A DNA stretch of 64,000 nucleotides from Elusimicrobiota bacterium. Lineage in GTDB: Bacteria; Elusimicrobiota; Elusimicrobia; FEN-1173. The position numbers and the translations under genes were made by a program. The DNA is taken from assembly GCA_016721625.1 (NCBI GenBank), contig JADKHR010000001.1:1-64000 (forward strand), written 5' to 3'. Each line of letters begins with the position of its first letter. Position 1 is the first letter of the stretch. This document shows, in pieces, positions 9,944 through 19,600 of this stretch. Under the pieces are notes generated by a model. That model was not told the DNA's origin and made no database searches. It saw only the letters and a program-made list of their open reading frames with translations.

Positions 9944-10984
9944 ATGATTCCCACCGTCGGATACGCGGCCCCGGCGGCCGGCGCGCCCCTGGCGAAGTTT
10001 CAATTCGAACGGCGGGACCCCGGGGACCGGGACGTTCGGATCGATATCCTCTTTTGCGGCATCTGCCACAGCGACGTCCATTCCTCCCGGGGCGAGTGGG
10101 GCGAGGGGCATTTCCCCCTGGTCCCCGGCCATGAAATCGTCGGGCGCGTGGAGCGAACGGGGGCCCGGGCCACGCGGTTTAAACCGGGGGACCTGGTGGG
10201 CGTCGGGTGTTATGTGAATTCCTGCCGGACCTGCGCCTCCTGCCGAGAGGGACAGGAAGGCTATTGCGAGGCCGGCCCCCTTTTCACCTACAATAGCCAA
10301 GACAAAACCGGTGGTTTTACCCAGGGGGGATATTCTTCCACGATCGTGGTGGACGAGGATTTTGTCCTGCGGATTCCAGACGGTCTTTCGCCGGAGAGGG
10401 CGGCGCCGCTCCTCTGCGCGGGCATCACCACCTACTCCCCTTTGAAACGCTGGAAGGTGGGGCGGGGGCACCGGCTGGGCGTGGTGGGCCTCGGCGGACT
10501 GGGGCACATGGCCGTTAAGTTCGGGTCGTCCTTCGGGGCCCAGGTGACCGTGTTCAGCACTTCTCCCGGCAAGGAAACCGAAGCCCGTCGGTTGGGCGCC
10601 CGGGATTTCGTGCTGGTCAAAGACGCGGCGCGGATGTCCGCTCTCTCGAAGCGGTTCGATTTTATCCTGGACACGGTGTCGGCGGCCCATAACATGGACG
10701 GACTATTGGAACTCCTTCGCCGCGATGGCGCCTTGATCCTGGTGGGCGCGCCGCCGGACCCGATCCCCGTGTCGGCCTTCTCTCTCATCCTCGGCCGGCG
10801 CAGTCTGGCCGGGTCCCTGATCGGGGGAATCCCGGAAATCCAGGAGATGTTGGACGCTTGCGGCAAAACCGGCGTTCAATCCGACGTGGAGGTCATCGCC
10901 CCGTCCCAGGTGAACGCCGCCTTCGATCGGGTCGTCCGGGGGGACGTCCGCTACCGGTTTGTTTTGGACATGAAAAAAATCTAA
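9944..10984 (+). CDS. Zinc-dependent alcohol dehydrogenase (YahK/CAD type)
   Basis: A 346-residue medium-chain dehydrogenase. Catalytic zinc ligands appear in CGICHSDVHS and GHEIVGRVE. The structural zinc lobe is CRTCASCREGQEGYC, and the NADP-binding loop is GLGGLGHMAVK. Enzymes of this branch (YahK, cinnamyl alcohol dehydrogenase-like) reduce aldehydes to alcohols with NADPH. The start ATG lies about 60 bases after the preceding synthetase. Together with that acyl-CoA enzyme it could serve acyl/aldehyde/alcohol turnover, although the real substrate cannot be told. It ends 4 bases before the next gene. Confidence 0.9.
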   Translation: MIPTVGYAAPAAGAPLAKFQFERRDPGDRDVRIDILFCGICHSDVHSSRGEWGEGHFPLVPGHEIVGRVERTGARATRFKPGDLVGVGCYVNSCRTCASCREGQEGYCEAGPLFTYNSQDKTGGFTQGGYSSTIVVDEDFVLRIPDGLSPERAAPLLCAGITTYSPLKRWKVGRGHRLGVVGLGGLGHMAVKFGSSFGAQVTVFSTSPGKETEARRLGARDFVLVKDAARMSALSKRFDFILDTVSAAHNMDGLLELLRRDGALILVGAPPDPIPVSAFSLILGRRSLAGSLIGGIPEIQEMLDACGKTGVQSDVEVIAPSQVNAAFDRVVRGDVRYRFVLDMKKI

Positions 10985-10988
10985 CCCC

Positions 10989-12128
10989 ATGGACCTTTAC
11001 TTCGACAACGCGGCCACGTCTTGGCCGAAACCGCCGGCGGTGGTGAAAAGCCTAGAGGTTTATCAGCGCACCGTGGGGGCCAGCGCGGGCCGGGGGGCCT
11101 ATCCCCGGGCCCAGGCCTCCGGCGAGGTGTTGGCGGGGTGCCGCCGGGCCTTGGCGGGGCTCGTGAACGCTCCCGATCCGGGGCGGGTGATCTTCACGCT
11201 CAACTGTTCAGACGCCTTGAACCTGGCCATCCACGGATTTCCTTGGCGCCGGGGGGATCGGGCGCTCGTGACGCCCTTCGAACACAACTCCGTTCTTCGT
11301 CCTCTCCACGCGCTCAAGGCGCGCCGCGGCATCGCCATCGACCTCCTGCCGGTGGACGGGGACGGCCGCGTCGTGGTCTATAAACTGCCGGGCGTCCTTC
11401 GACCCCGGACCCGCCTGGTGGCCTGCGTGCACGCCTCCAATGTGACGGGCGTCGTTCAACCCGTGGCGGAGGTGGGCGCCTTCGCTCGACGGAAAGGAAT
11501 CCTATTCTTGGTGGACGCCGCCCAGTCGGCGGGGGCCCTGCCCATCGACGTGAGTAAAATGAACATCGATCTGCTGGCTTTTCCAGGGCACAAGGGCCTG
11601 CTGGGGCCCCTCGGCACGGGGGCCTTGGTGATGTCGCCGGACGTGGACCTGGACCCGCTCCGCCAGGGGGGGACCGGGAGCCTTTCGGAAAAAGAAGTTC
11701 AGCCGGAATTTTATCCCGACCGTTTGGAGACCGGCAGTCACAACGCCCCGGGCCTGCTTGGTCTTTGGGAAGGAGTGCGTTTCGTGTCCCAACGGGGCGT
11801 GGCGAGCATTCGGCGCCACGAGCGGGCGTTGTTGGACCAGTTTCGGGAAGGGATCCAGCGGGTTCCCGGGGTTCGTTTTTTTGGACCGGCCAAAACCGTT
11901 CACCAGGCCGCGGTGGTTTCGCTTTTGTTCGGAAACGAGGACCCCCGTCGGACGGCCGCCCGGTTGTGGGCCCGGAGTCGAGTGATGGTTCGGGCCGGGC
12001 TCCACTGCGCTCCGTGGGCCCATCGTCAGATCGGGACCTTTCCCCTGGGAACCTTCCGTTTTTCCTTCGGGCCTTTCGTGACCCCGCGCCACATCGATCG
12101 CGCCGTGGCCGCGCTCCGAGCCCTCTAA
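10989..12128 (+). CDS. Class V aminotransferase, cysteine desulfurase-like
   Basis: A 379-residue PLP enzyme. DNAATSWPKP at the N-terminus, the PLP-Lys loop FPGHKGLLGPLG, and a cysteine in the C-terminal loop RAGLHCAPWAH (with ETGSHNAPGL before it) match the SufS/CsdA-like branch of class V. These enzymes release sulfur or selenium from cysteine or selenocysteine through that cysteine. There are no SufU, IscU or SufE genes beside it, so whether it serves Fe-S assembly, thio-modification or selenium use is open. Spacing to both neighbours is very short, so it is probably cotranscribed with them. Confidence 0.85.
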   Translation: MDLYFDNAATSWPKPPAVVKSLEVYQRTVGASAGRGAYPRAQASGEVLAGCRRALAGLVNAPDPGRVIFTLNCSDALNLAIHGFPWRRGDRALVTPFEHNSVLRPLHALKARRGIAIDLLPVDGDGRVVVYKLPGVLRPRTRLVACVHASNVTGVVQPVAEVGAFARRKGILFLVDAAQSAGALPIDVSKMNIDLLAFPGHKGLLGPLGTGALVMSPDVDLDPLRQGGTGSLSEKEVQPEFYPDRLETGSHNAPGLLGLWEGVRFVSQRGVASIRRHERALLDQFREGIQRVPGVRFFGPAKTVHQAAVVSLLFGNEDPRRTAARLWARSRVMVRAGLHCAPWAHRQIGTFPLGTFRFSFGPFVTPRHIDRAVAALRAL

Positions 12129-12139
12129 GACTTTCGCCC

Positions 12140-13876
12140 ATGTCCCGTTCCGTCAATCCCGTCGAAGCGCTTTTTCAACAGATGCGTCTGCGTCCGTTCC
12201 ATGCCCTCCGAGAGCGGTGGAAGGAAGGCTACGGTCTGCGTGATTTTCGGGCCGATCTTTTGGCCGGGGTGACGGTGGGCCTCGTGGCCTTGCCCCTTTC
12301 CATGGCGCTCGCGGTGGCGAGCGGCGTTGCTCCGCAATACGGGCTTTACACCGCCATCGTGGCGGGGTTCGTCGTCCCGCTTTTCGGCGGGTCCCGGACC
12401 CAGGTAACGGGGCCCACGGCCGCGTTCGTGGTGATCCTGGCGCCCATCGCGTCGCGGTTCGGATTGCCCGGTTTGTTGATCGCGGGGTTCATGGCCGGGG
12501 TTTTGTTGGTCGTGATGGGCGTGGCGCGCATGGGGCGGGTGATCCAGTTCGTGCCCTATCCGGTGACCACGGGGTTCACGGCGGGGATCGCCCTTGTCAT
12601 CGCCACCTTGCAGATGAAGGACTTCTTTGGCCTTCAACCCGGCCCGCTTCCGGATCATTTCCTCGCCCGAGTGGGCGCCTTGTGGTCGGCTCGGGCGACC
12701 GGGTCTTGGCCGGAATTGGCCGTCGGTCTTTTCACTTTGGGCCTCATGGTTCTGTGGCCCAAAATCTCCCGCCGGGTTCCGGCCCTGCTGGCCTCCCTGG
12801 TCCTCGTCACCGTTGGAGTGGCCCTGGCGCATCATTTTTGGCCCACGTTCCAGGTGGCCACGATCCAATCCCGTTTTCCATCCGCCACGGGAGGCGGCGT
12901 TCCATCGGGGCCGCCGCCCTTCCAGTGGCCCTGGCGTTGGACGGGCCCCGAGGGAGTTCCTCCTACCTTGAACTTGGGTTATATTGAGTCCCTCGTTCCC
13001 GCCGCTTTCGCCATCGCCCTTTTGGGCGCCATTGAATCCCTGCTTTCCGCCGTGGTGGCCGACGGCATGACCCGCACCCGCCACGACCCCGACGCGGAGC
13101 TGGTGGCGCTGGGCCAAGGGAACATGCTGGGGGCCTTGTTTGGCGGCATCCCGGCCACCGGCGCTTTCGCTCGAACGGCCGCGAACATAAGGGCCGGCGC
13201 CCGCTCGCCCGTGGCGGCCATGGTTCATGCGCTTTTTATCCTGTTGGTCGTCTTGTTTTTCGGCGCGGTGATTTCCCAGGTTCCCATGGCGGCCATGGCG
13301 GCTCTTCTCTTGGTGGTCGCTTACCACATGTCGGAGATCCATCGGGTGCGCCAATTGATCCGGCTCGCTCCGCGGAGCGACATCTTGGTTCTTCTGGTCT
13401 GTTTCACCTTGACGGTGGCCTTCGATATGGTGATCGGGGTTTCGGTGGGGATCGTTTTGGCCGCATTGCTCTTCCTTCGCCGCATGGCCGGGCACACCCG
13501 CGGGCGGGTGGTGGTTCAAGGCCACGCGGCCGACGGGCGGACCTGGCCCAAAGACGTGTTCGTCTATGAAATCAACGGTCCCCTCTTTTTCGGAGCCGTG
13601 GAAAATGCGATCGGGGCGCTCCGCGCCATCGGGCAGGAGGCCCGTTCGGTGATCCTTTTAATGGAGGACGTCTCCCACCTGGACGTGACCGCGCTCGTAT
13701 CGCTGGAGAGCGCGCTCATGGACCTCCTGCGTTCCCGCCGGCAGGTGTCCCTCGTGGGCGCGGGTCACCAACCGCTCCGGCTTCTTCGGCAGGCCGGTCT
13801 GGTGGGAGAGGGGCGGCCCGTTCACTCCTGCGCGACGGTGGAAGAGGCCTTGGCCCATTTTGCCGAAAGGAAATAA
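12140..13876 (+). CDS. SulP-family anion transporter with STAS domain
   Basis: A 578-residue transporter with about 12-14 hydrophobic segments followed by a cytoplasmic STAS domain (from about residue 460, ILLMEDVSHLDVTALVSLE). SulP signatures are present: GLVALPLSMALAVASGV, APQYGLYTA and GGIPATGAFARTAANI. The family moves sulfate, bicarbonate or dicarboxylates. The frame is open further upstream inside the previous gene. ATG 12140 was chosen because it starts just before the conserved region and 11 bases after the previous stop. Sulfate supply beside a desulfurase, or bicarbonate supply for the carboxykinase-like gene that follows, are both possible. Confidence 0.9.
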   Translation: MSRSVNPVEALFQQMRLRPFHALRERWKEGYGLRDFRADLLAGVTVGLVALPLSMALAVASGVAPQYGLYTAIVAGFVVPLFGGSRTQVTGPTAAFVVILAPIASRFGLPGLLIAGFMAGVLLVVMGVARMGRVIQFVPYPVTTGFTAGIALVIATLQMKDFFGLQPGPLPDHFLARVGALWSARATGSWPELAVGLFTLGLMVLWPKISRRVPALLASLVLVTVGVALAHHFWPTFQVATIQSRFPSATGGGVPSGPPPFQWPWRWTGPEGVPPTLNLGYIESLVPAAFAIALLGAIESLLSAVVADGMTRTRHDPDAELVALGQGNMLGALFGGIPATGAFARTAANIRAGARSPVAAMVHALFILLVVLFFGAVISQVPMAAMAALLLVVAYHMSEIHRVRQLIRLAPRSDILVLLVCFTLTVAFDMVIGVSVGIVLAALLFLRRMAGHTRGRVVVQGHAADGRTWPKDVFVYEINGPLFFGAVENAIGALRAIGQEARSVILLMEDVSHLDVTALVSLESALMDLLRSRRQVSLVGAGHQPLRLLRQAGLVGEGRPVHSCATVEEALAHFAERK

Positions 13877-13878
13877 CA

Positions 13879-16800
13879 ATGAACGAAAAAACAACACCGA
13901 AGAATAACGCCGCCAAAGGACTTTCCGGGTCGAGCGAACAACGATTGGCGGGCGCGGCGTCCGTGACGGACGGCGGGCAGGAAGCGAGGGTCATCCAATA
14001 CATCAACCTAAAACTGGCCGCCCGGGGCCAGCCCACGTACGGGGGGGTCTCCAACGATTTGTTGGAAGTGGCGTGGCCCCTCCTTCAAAACCATCAGGAA
14101 AAAAGCCGTCTTTTGGCGGGCCATCTGTGCCCCGCCGACCGCCGGGTTCAGAATTTCCTGGACGCCTATTTTAAAGAATCTCCGGGCGCGGATCCCGTGG
14201 CTCTTCCGAACCTGACGTTCACGCTGGACCGGGCGGGCCTGGCGCGGGCGTTTTCTCTCCCGCCGGACCAGGACTTTTTTGCCTCCGATGTGGTCCAAAC
14301 CTACCGGGTGAAGCAGGGGATTCTGCACAACCCCAAAAACGATCGTCGGACCACCGCGGGGGTTTTCCATGTGGCGGAAGGGGGCCTTCCGATTGCCTGG
14401 GACAAAAAAGCCGTGCCCAAAGGGGTGTATCGAAACCTTTTGGCGGCGGCGGTGCGCCCTCCGGAAAACTTGATGGTGTTGCCCTTCACCGCGGGGCAAT
14501 TCGACCGGGCGCGGGTGTGGGTCTCCCTCCTCCTGCGTCCGCTGGTTTGCCCGGCGGTGCCGGGCCGTCGGCCGGAGAAACGGATGGAGGTTCGGTTCTT
14601 CGCCCCCGGTTCGCTCGTTGGAAACTTGGATTTTCTGGAACGTATTTTCGGGAACGGGGGCGACCCCTCGCTTCCCGCCAACGACGCGGCCCTGGACCCG
14701 GACGGTTGGACCGGCCACAGCGGTTGCGTGATCCTGGCCCCGCATTTGGTCACGCTCAAGAAAAAGGACCTGGGTCTGCCGCCCGCGGCCTCCGCCACCG
14801 CGCGACAAAAACGCGACGGGATGTGCTGGGCCGACCCCGAGGAACTTTACAACGAAGGACAGGCGTTCAAGGTCACCGCCCGGGACGCGCGGGGGGTGAT
14901 GGTCACCGTGATCGCCGACAACTATTTCGGTTACTGTAAGAAGGAAGTCAAAACCCAGATCAGTTTTGCCGCCAACCTGTCCGGCTGGGCGGAGGAAGAG
15001 CACGCCGGGGGGGCCGTGGCGTTCCCCAACTACGACCTGGGCGTGCGGTTCGTCCAAGAAGATTTAGCGCTTCCCCAAAATGGCTTGACCTTTGCCGACG
15101 TGGCGGCCCTTTACGGCGAGTGCATGGACCTTCAACCGGAAGGGCACGGCGTGGACCTCCGGTTTCCGGACGTTTTGTACGTCCCCGAGGACGCCGTCTT
15201 CGATATGCTGGCGAAGACCGTCACTTGGAACCTCAACGGAGAGAGCCGGACGATCCCTCTTCTCGCCCGAAACATTCACCTGCTTCCGAACGGCTACAAG
15301 GTGGGGCTCTCCCGGGTTTCGGGAGGACAAGGCTGGCACTTGACCGGGACTTCCGCCGAGGGGACCCTTTGCCATAAACCCAGTACCGTGAGCGGCGGGG
15401 GAAAATCCGAGATCTCCAAATCCATCGAGGACGCCATGATTCAGGGCCCGGTCTTCGTGGCCGACTTCCCGAAAGATATGGAGGCCGTGGAGCGCATCAT
15501 TAGCCGGTCTTACGGCGATCGGTTCAAGGACCCCAGAATGGCCCAGCGGGTCTCGCGTCCCATTCTGGGCCCGGAACGGTCCCTGGGTTCGGTGATTAAA
15601 CTCCTCACCCCGGGTCCGACCTACAACAATGATTTCAACGAATGGTTACGGTCCATCCCGCCCCACGTCAAAGACCAGGTGTTCATCTTGAAGCGCTTCC
15701 ACCAGCCGGACTGGGGGGCGGACTGGCGGAGCCATTTCAGCGTGGACATGGTGAACGGAGCTCCCGGCCACGAGCTGAAGTTGGACGGCCGACGGCTTCG
15801 GGCCAGCTACCTGCGGGTGGGGTTCGAACGGGACGGGTCGCGGCGGATTTATCGCGTTCGGCAGGATTTTTCCCGCACGGAGAAGATCCAGGTGGAAGAC
15901 GACATCACGGTTTCCGTCGTCGTGCCGCGGACCCATTTGACGGGACTCAACCCGTCTTACCCGAACCCCAGCGTCAAAATCGTGGGGAACTGCGAAGAGC
16001 GTTTGTTTCAACGGCCCGATGACGCCGTCCTTCCGGGTTACGACAAACAGGCGGAAGCGGATATGGCGGGCCGGGACGTGTTCCTTTCCAACTGGGAACC
16101 GCTGGGGCGGTCCGAAGCGAGTGAGATGGAGCAGGACGCCCTGACCTTTGAACTGTTCACCCAACCGGTTCGGACGCTCTTTGAACGGTTCCTGGCGGAC
16201 GGGAAACCGGCCTATATCGTCTCCTCGGCACGGCCGAGACTGGTGGACGGAAAACCTTCTAAAAACCCCCGCTACCTCCAAGAGCGGCCCGATCGGATGA
16301 ACCCCCGGGCCGTCCACTTGGCGGAGATGGGCACCCGTCTGTTCCGAAAGATTCTCATGGGTCAGCCGGTCCCCTGGGTGGTGAACGCCGTGCTCCCGGC
16401 CCGCCGGAACAATCCCCCGGAAGCCGCCAAAGGCGGAGCGGGGGCCCCGCCGCTCTGCGTCTACAATCCCATTCATTACCAGGAACTGCCGGAACTGTTC
16501 ATGGACTTCATTTGCAGTCTGACGGGGAAATCGCCCTCCACCACGGGGTTTGGCTCGGAGGGCGCCCTCACCAAGGGGCCCTTCAACGCCCTTCCTCCCG
16601 TCATTGATTTGAACAACGCCCTGGTTTCCTTTATTCTCACCGGCGCCCACGGTTTTTCCACGGCGGCGGGCTACGTGGGCCCCCATTTCCGCGTGGACCA
16701 CGACATCAGCTTGTTGGTTCCGGAAATCTGGGCCCGAATGAGCGTCGAGGAACTGGACCCGGCGTTTTTGATCCGGGAAGGATATCTCGAACCCGTGGTT

Positions 16801-17384
16801 GATTTCGATCACCAGGGGCGGCGGATTTTGGCAAGCCGGTTGGGCTACCGCATCACCCAACGGTTCGTGCGGGGGTTTTGGGTCGGGTCTTCAACAACCC
16901 GAACGTGGTATTGACGGACGAAATGCTCCGGCCCGAAATCCAGGATCGGGAGGTTTTCGTGCAGGGGGTCGAGGCGATCGTGTCGGCCCAGCGGAGGGTG
17001 GCGGAGGATTATTTCGCGGACGGGAGCATCGCCTTCGCCTGCCCCCCGATCCGGGCGCTTTTGCACCTGATGGCCAAGGGGAATTTTGAGGGAAAGGACC
17101 TTTCCCATCCCGACGTCCGTCGGCTTTTCACGCGGGAAACCCTGCTGGCCAGCGACTGGTACCAGGTGCGTTTGGCGAACCAGCAGTCCAAGGACGTCGC
17201 CCTCGCCCGCCGTCACGTGGCGAGCCTGGAGGACGCCGTCAAATCGTTCGGGACCGAGGAATCCACCCGGCTCGGTTTCCATCAACGGCTGGCGCGCGCG
17301 CGCCAGATGTTGAAAGAGGCCGAAGCCCTCGGCGCCCGCGCCTCGCTCGTCGGCACGCTCGGCGCCGACCCCTACTGTTCTTGA
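13879..17384 (+). CDS. Very large conserved protein, candidate PPi-type PEP carboxykinase (one frameshift)
   Basis: The main frame ends early at 16914. A missing G in the G5 run at 16870-16874 explains this: restoring it joins ITQRFVR to GVLGRVFNNPNVVLTDEM and gives about 1168 residues. No membrane segment or signal peptide is seen. Striking motifs are PSTVSGGGKSEISKS (about residue 500), RNIHLLPNGYKVGLS and GFGSEGALTKGPFNALPP. Size and the absence of familiar domains fit the PPi-dependent PEP carboxykinases known from Propionibacterium and Entamoeba (about 1140-1150 residues), which interconvert PEP + CO2 + Pi and oxaloacetate + PPi. I recognise this from general features, not from an alignment. 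It starts 3 bases after the SulP gene. Confidence 0.5.
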
Positions 17385-17409
17385 AATCTTTAGGGGCGAA
17401 TAAGGGGGG

Positions 17410-19080
17410 TCACCGCATGAGGAGAAGCACGAGGGTTTGGGTGGACAGGACGCGCAACAACATGGTGAGCGGGTAGACGGTGGCGTAGGAGAGGGCCGGG
17501 AGTTCGGACCCCATGAAGGTGTTGGCGAAGGCCAGGGCGGGGGGGTCGGTCATGGCGCCGGCCAGGAGACCGCAGAGGGCGGTGAAGTTGGTTTTCAGGA
17601 AAAAGCGGCCCACACAGCCCACGATCAAAAGCGGCAGGAGGGTAATGGCGGCGCCCCAGAGGACCCAGGCGACGCCGTCCCCCGTTAGGAGGGTCTGCAC
17701 GAATTTTCCGCCGGATTTCAACCCCACGCAGGTCAAGAAAAGAGAAATCCCCAATTCCCGGATCATGAAGTTGGCGGAAATCGGCATGTGCCAGACCAGG
17801 GATTTCCACTGGCCGATCCGTGCCAGGACGATGGCCACGATCAGCGGTCCTCCGGCCAAACCCAACCGCACGGGCGCGGGAAGCCCCGGGATTTTCAGCG
17901 GCAGGCTTCCGACCAAAACACCGAGCGCGATGCCCACGAGAAGAGGAATGATCTGGGGGTCGTTCAGTTGTTTCGGGGAGTTCCCGAGTTCTCTGGCCGC
18001 CTCCTGGATCGCTTCGGGCGGACCCACCACGAGAACCGAATCGCCGAATTTGAGCTGAAGCGTGGGCGAGGCCGCGAACTCTAAATCCATCCGGGAGAGG
18101 CGCGTGATTTTGACCCCGAACCGCCGGGGGAAGGCCAGTTCGTCGATGGACATCCCCAAGACGCTTTTTTTCGTCACGACGACCCGTTTTGAGGAAATAT
18201 CGCTTTCCACTTCCCGGAGGTCGATCTCCGCTTTTTTGCCCAAAATGCGTTCCAGCTCCTCTACCTTTTCTTTCGGGCCGATGGCCAAAAGGACGTCGCC
18301 CAAGGCCAGGACGGTTTCAGCGCGGGCCACGGTCACCTGGCCGGCCCTCATAATTCGGGACACCACCACGGAGGCGTGGGGCGCGCCTGGCATTCGGCCG
18401 ATGGCGAGGCCGGCCACGTCGGCCTTCGTCACTTCCAGGTTCACGGCGAAAAGCGGTGGCGCCTGGGTTTTCTTTTCGGAGGCGAAGGCCTCCAATTCTT
18501 TTTCCGGTTGGATGCGGAAAACCGATCGCACCAAAAGCATCGTCACGATGATCCCGATGACGCCGAAGGGATACGCCACGGCGTAACCCAAACCCGGTAA
18601 CTTCGCCAAATCCGACGTCGGGCCCAGGACGTCCCGAAGGGCCTGTTGGGCGGCGCCCAGGCTCGGGGTGTTGGTGGTGGCGCCCGCGAGGACGCCCACC
18701 GCCGCGGGAAGCGGCACCCCCCCAACGAAATGCGCCAGGGCGGCGACGCCCACTCCCAAAAGGACCACGGACGCCGCCATGACATTCAACGGCAGGCCGC
18801 CTTTCCGAAGCGACGAGAAGAAACCGGGACCGACCTGGAGACCGATGGCGTAAACGAACAGGATGAGACCGAACTCCCGGATGAAGTCTAAAACGTGCTC
18901 ATCGATGGTGGCCCCGAAATGGCCGAAAAGGAGGCCGACAAAAAGGACGCCGGCCACCCCCAGGCTCACGCCGTAGGCCTTCAAATGGCCCAGGGCCAGG
19001 CCGAGCCCGGCGACCAAGGAAATGACCATCACCGCGTGGGGGACGGTGGCGGGATCCATCAATGTGGAAAAGAGGGGCAT
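17410..19080 (-). CDS. AspT/YidE/YbjL-type transporter with two RCK_C domains
   Basis: A 556-residue protein with two membrane halves (about residues 15-190 and 370-556). Around a central soluble part lie two TrkA_C/RCK_C-like domains (GRMPGAPHASVVVSRI, then GDVLLAIGPKEKVEEL; later SRMDLEFAASPTLQLKFGD). Membrane repeats such as GVLAGATTNTPSLGAAQQ and GLLAGAMTDPPALAFAN are typical of the aspartate:alanine exchanger family. Substrates of the YidE/YbjL branch are mostly unknown. It is the last gene of a leftward set that includes the CopD-like and radical SAM genes. Confidence 0.88.
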   Translation of the reverse strand: MPLFSTLMDPATVPHAVMVISLVAGLGLALGHLKAYGVSLGVAGVLFVGLLFGHFGATIDEHVLDFIREFGLILFVYAIGLQVGPGFFSSLRKGGLPLNVMAASVVLLGVGVAALAHFVGGVPLPAAVGVLAGATTNTPSLGAAQQALRDVLGPTSDLAKLPGLGYAVAYPFGVIGIIVTMLLVRSVFRIQPEKELEAFASEKKTQAPPLFAVNLEVTKADVAGLAIGRMPGAPHASVVVSRIMRAGQVTVARAETVLALGDVLLAIGPKEKVEELERILGKKAEIDLREVESDISSKRVVVTKKSVLGMSIDELAFPRRFGVKITRLSRMDLEFAASPTLQLKFGDSVLVVGPPEAIQEAARELGNSPKQLNDPQIIPLLVGIALGVLVGSLPLKIPGLPAPVRLGLAGGPLIVAIVLARIGQWKSLVWHMPISANFMIRELGISLFLTCVGLKSGGKFVQTLLTGDGVAWVLWGAAITLLPLLIVGCVGRFFLKTNFTALCGLLAGAMTDPPALAFANTFMGSELPALSYATVYPLTMLLRVLSTQTLVLLLMR

Positions 19081-19104
19081 GGAGTGCCTCGCGAAGGGGA
19101 TGAA

Positions 19105-19587
19105 TTAAAAAGTGAGATGACGGAGCGCCGAGGCGCAAAGTACCACGCCGAGCGTGACGCCGATATTGAGCCGGGCCCAAAAAGCCATGCGACGGGCCGC
19201 CCCGCGGAATTCGGGACTGTCCGGCCGGTCGGCGTGAAGCGCCAAAGCGGGACCCCAGCGTTTGTCGTGCAGGACGCCTAAAATCAACATGACGACGAAG
19301 AGGACCATTTTTGCCCAAAAGATCCGGCCGTAGGACGTGTCGAGAAACGACGACAACGAACTGAGAAAGAGGAAACGCACCTGCCAAAGCCCCGTCAAAA
19401 TCAAAAGGCCGAGGGCCGCGTGGCTCACCCGCTGGAACCGTTTGGCCACGGCCAGGGCCAGGGGCATTCGTTCCTTCGGCGTCATGGACCGACGGAGGAC
19501 GGGGCCTAAAATCAACCCGAGGAAAATCTGGCCGCCGACCCAAATCATGGCGGCCGTCAGGTGAATAAAATGAAGAAAGATGTCCAT
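19105..19587 (-). CDS. CopD-like four-helix membrane protein
   Basis: A 160-residue protein with four hydrophobic segments. HFIHLTAAMIWVGGQIF at the N-terminus and RVSHAALGLLILTGLWQ place histidines in the helices, as in the CopD copper-resistance domain and related b-type haem-like membrane domains. CopD is linked to copper import or haem-binding electron transfer; which applies here is unknown. It lies between the radical SAM gene (13-base gap) and the transporter gene (24-base gap), all on the minus strand, probably one transcript. Confidence 0.65.
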   Translation of the reverse strand: MDIFLHFIHLTAAMIWVGGQIFLGLILGPVLRRSMTPKERMPLALAVAKRFQRVSHAALGLLILTGLWQVRFLFLSSLSSFLDTSYGRIFWAKMVLFVVMLILGVLHDKRWGPALALHADRPDSPEFRGAARRMAFWARLNIGVTLGVVLCASALRHLTF

Positions 19588-19600
19588 GGTGTTGTCCTTT

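Noticed and set aside
12125..13525. Minus-strand open frame (466 codons) opposite the SulP gene
   Set aside because: Rich in Gln, His, Gly and Arg without hydrophobic core; shadow.
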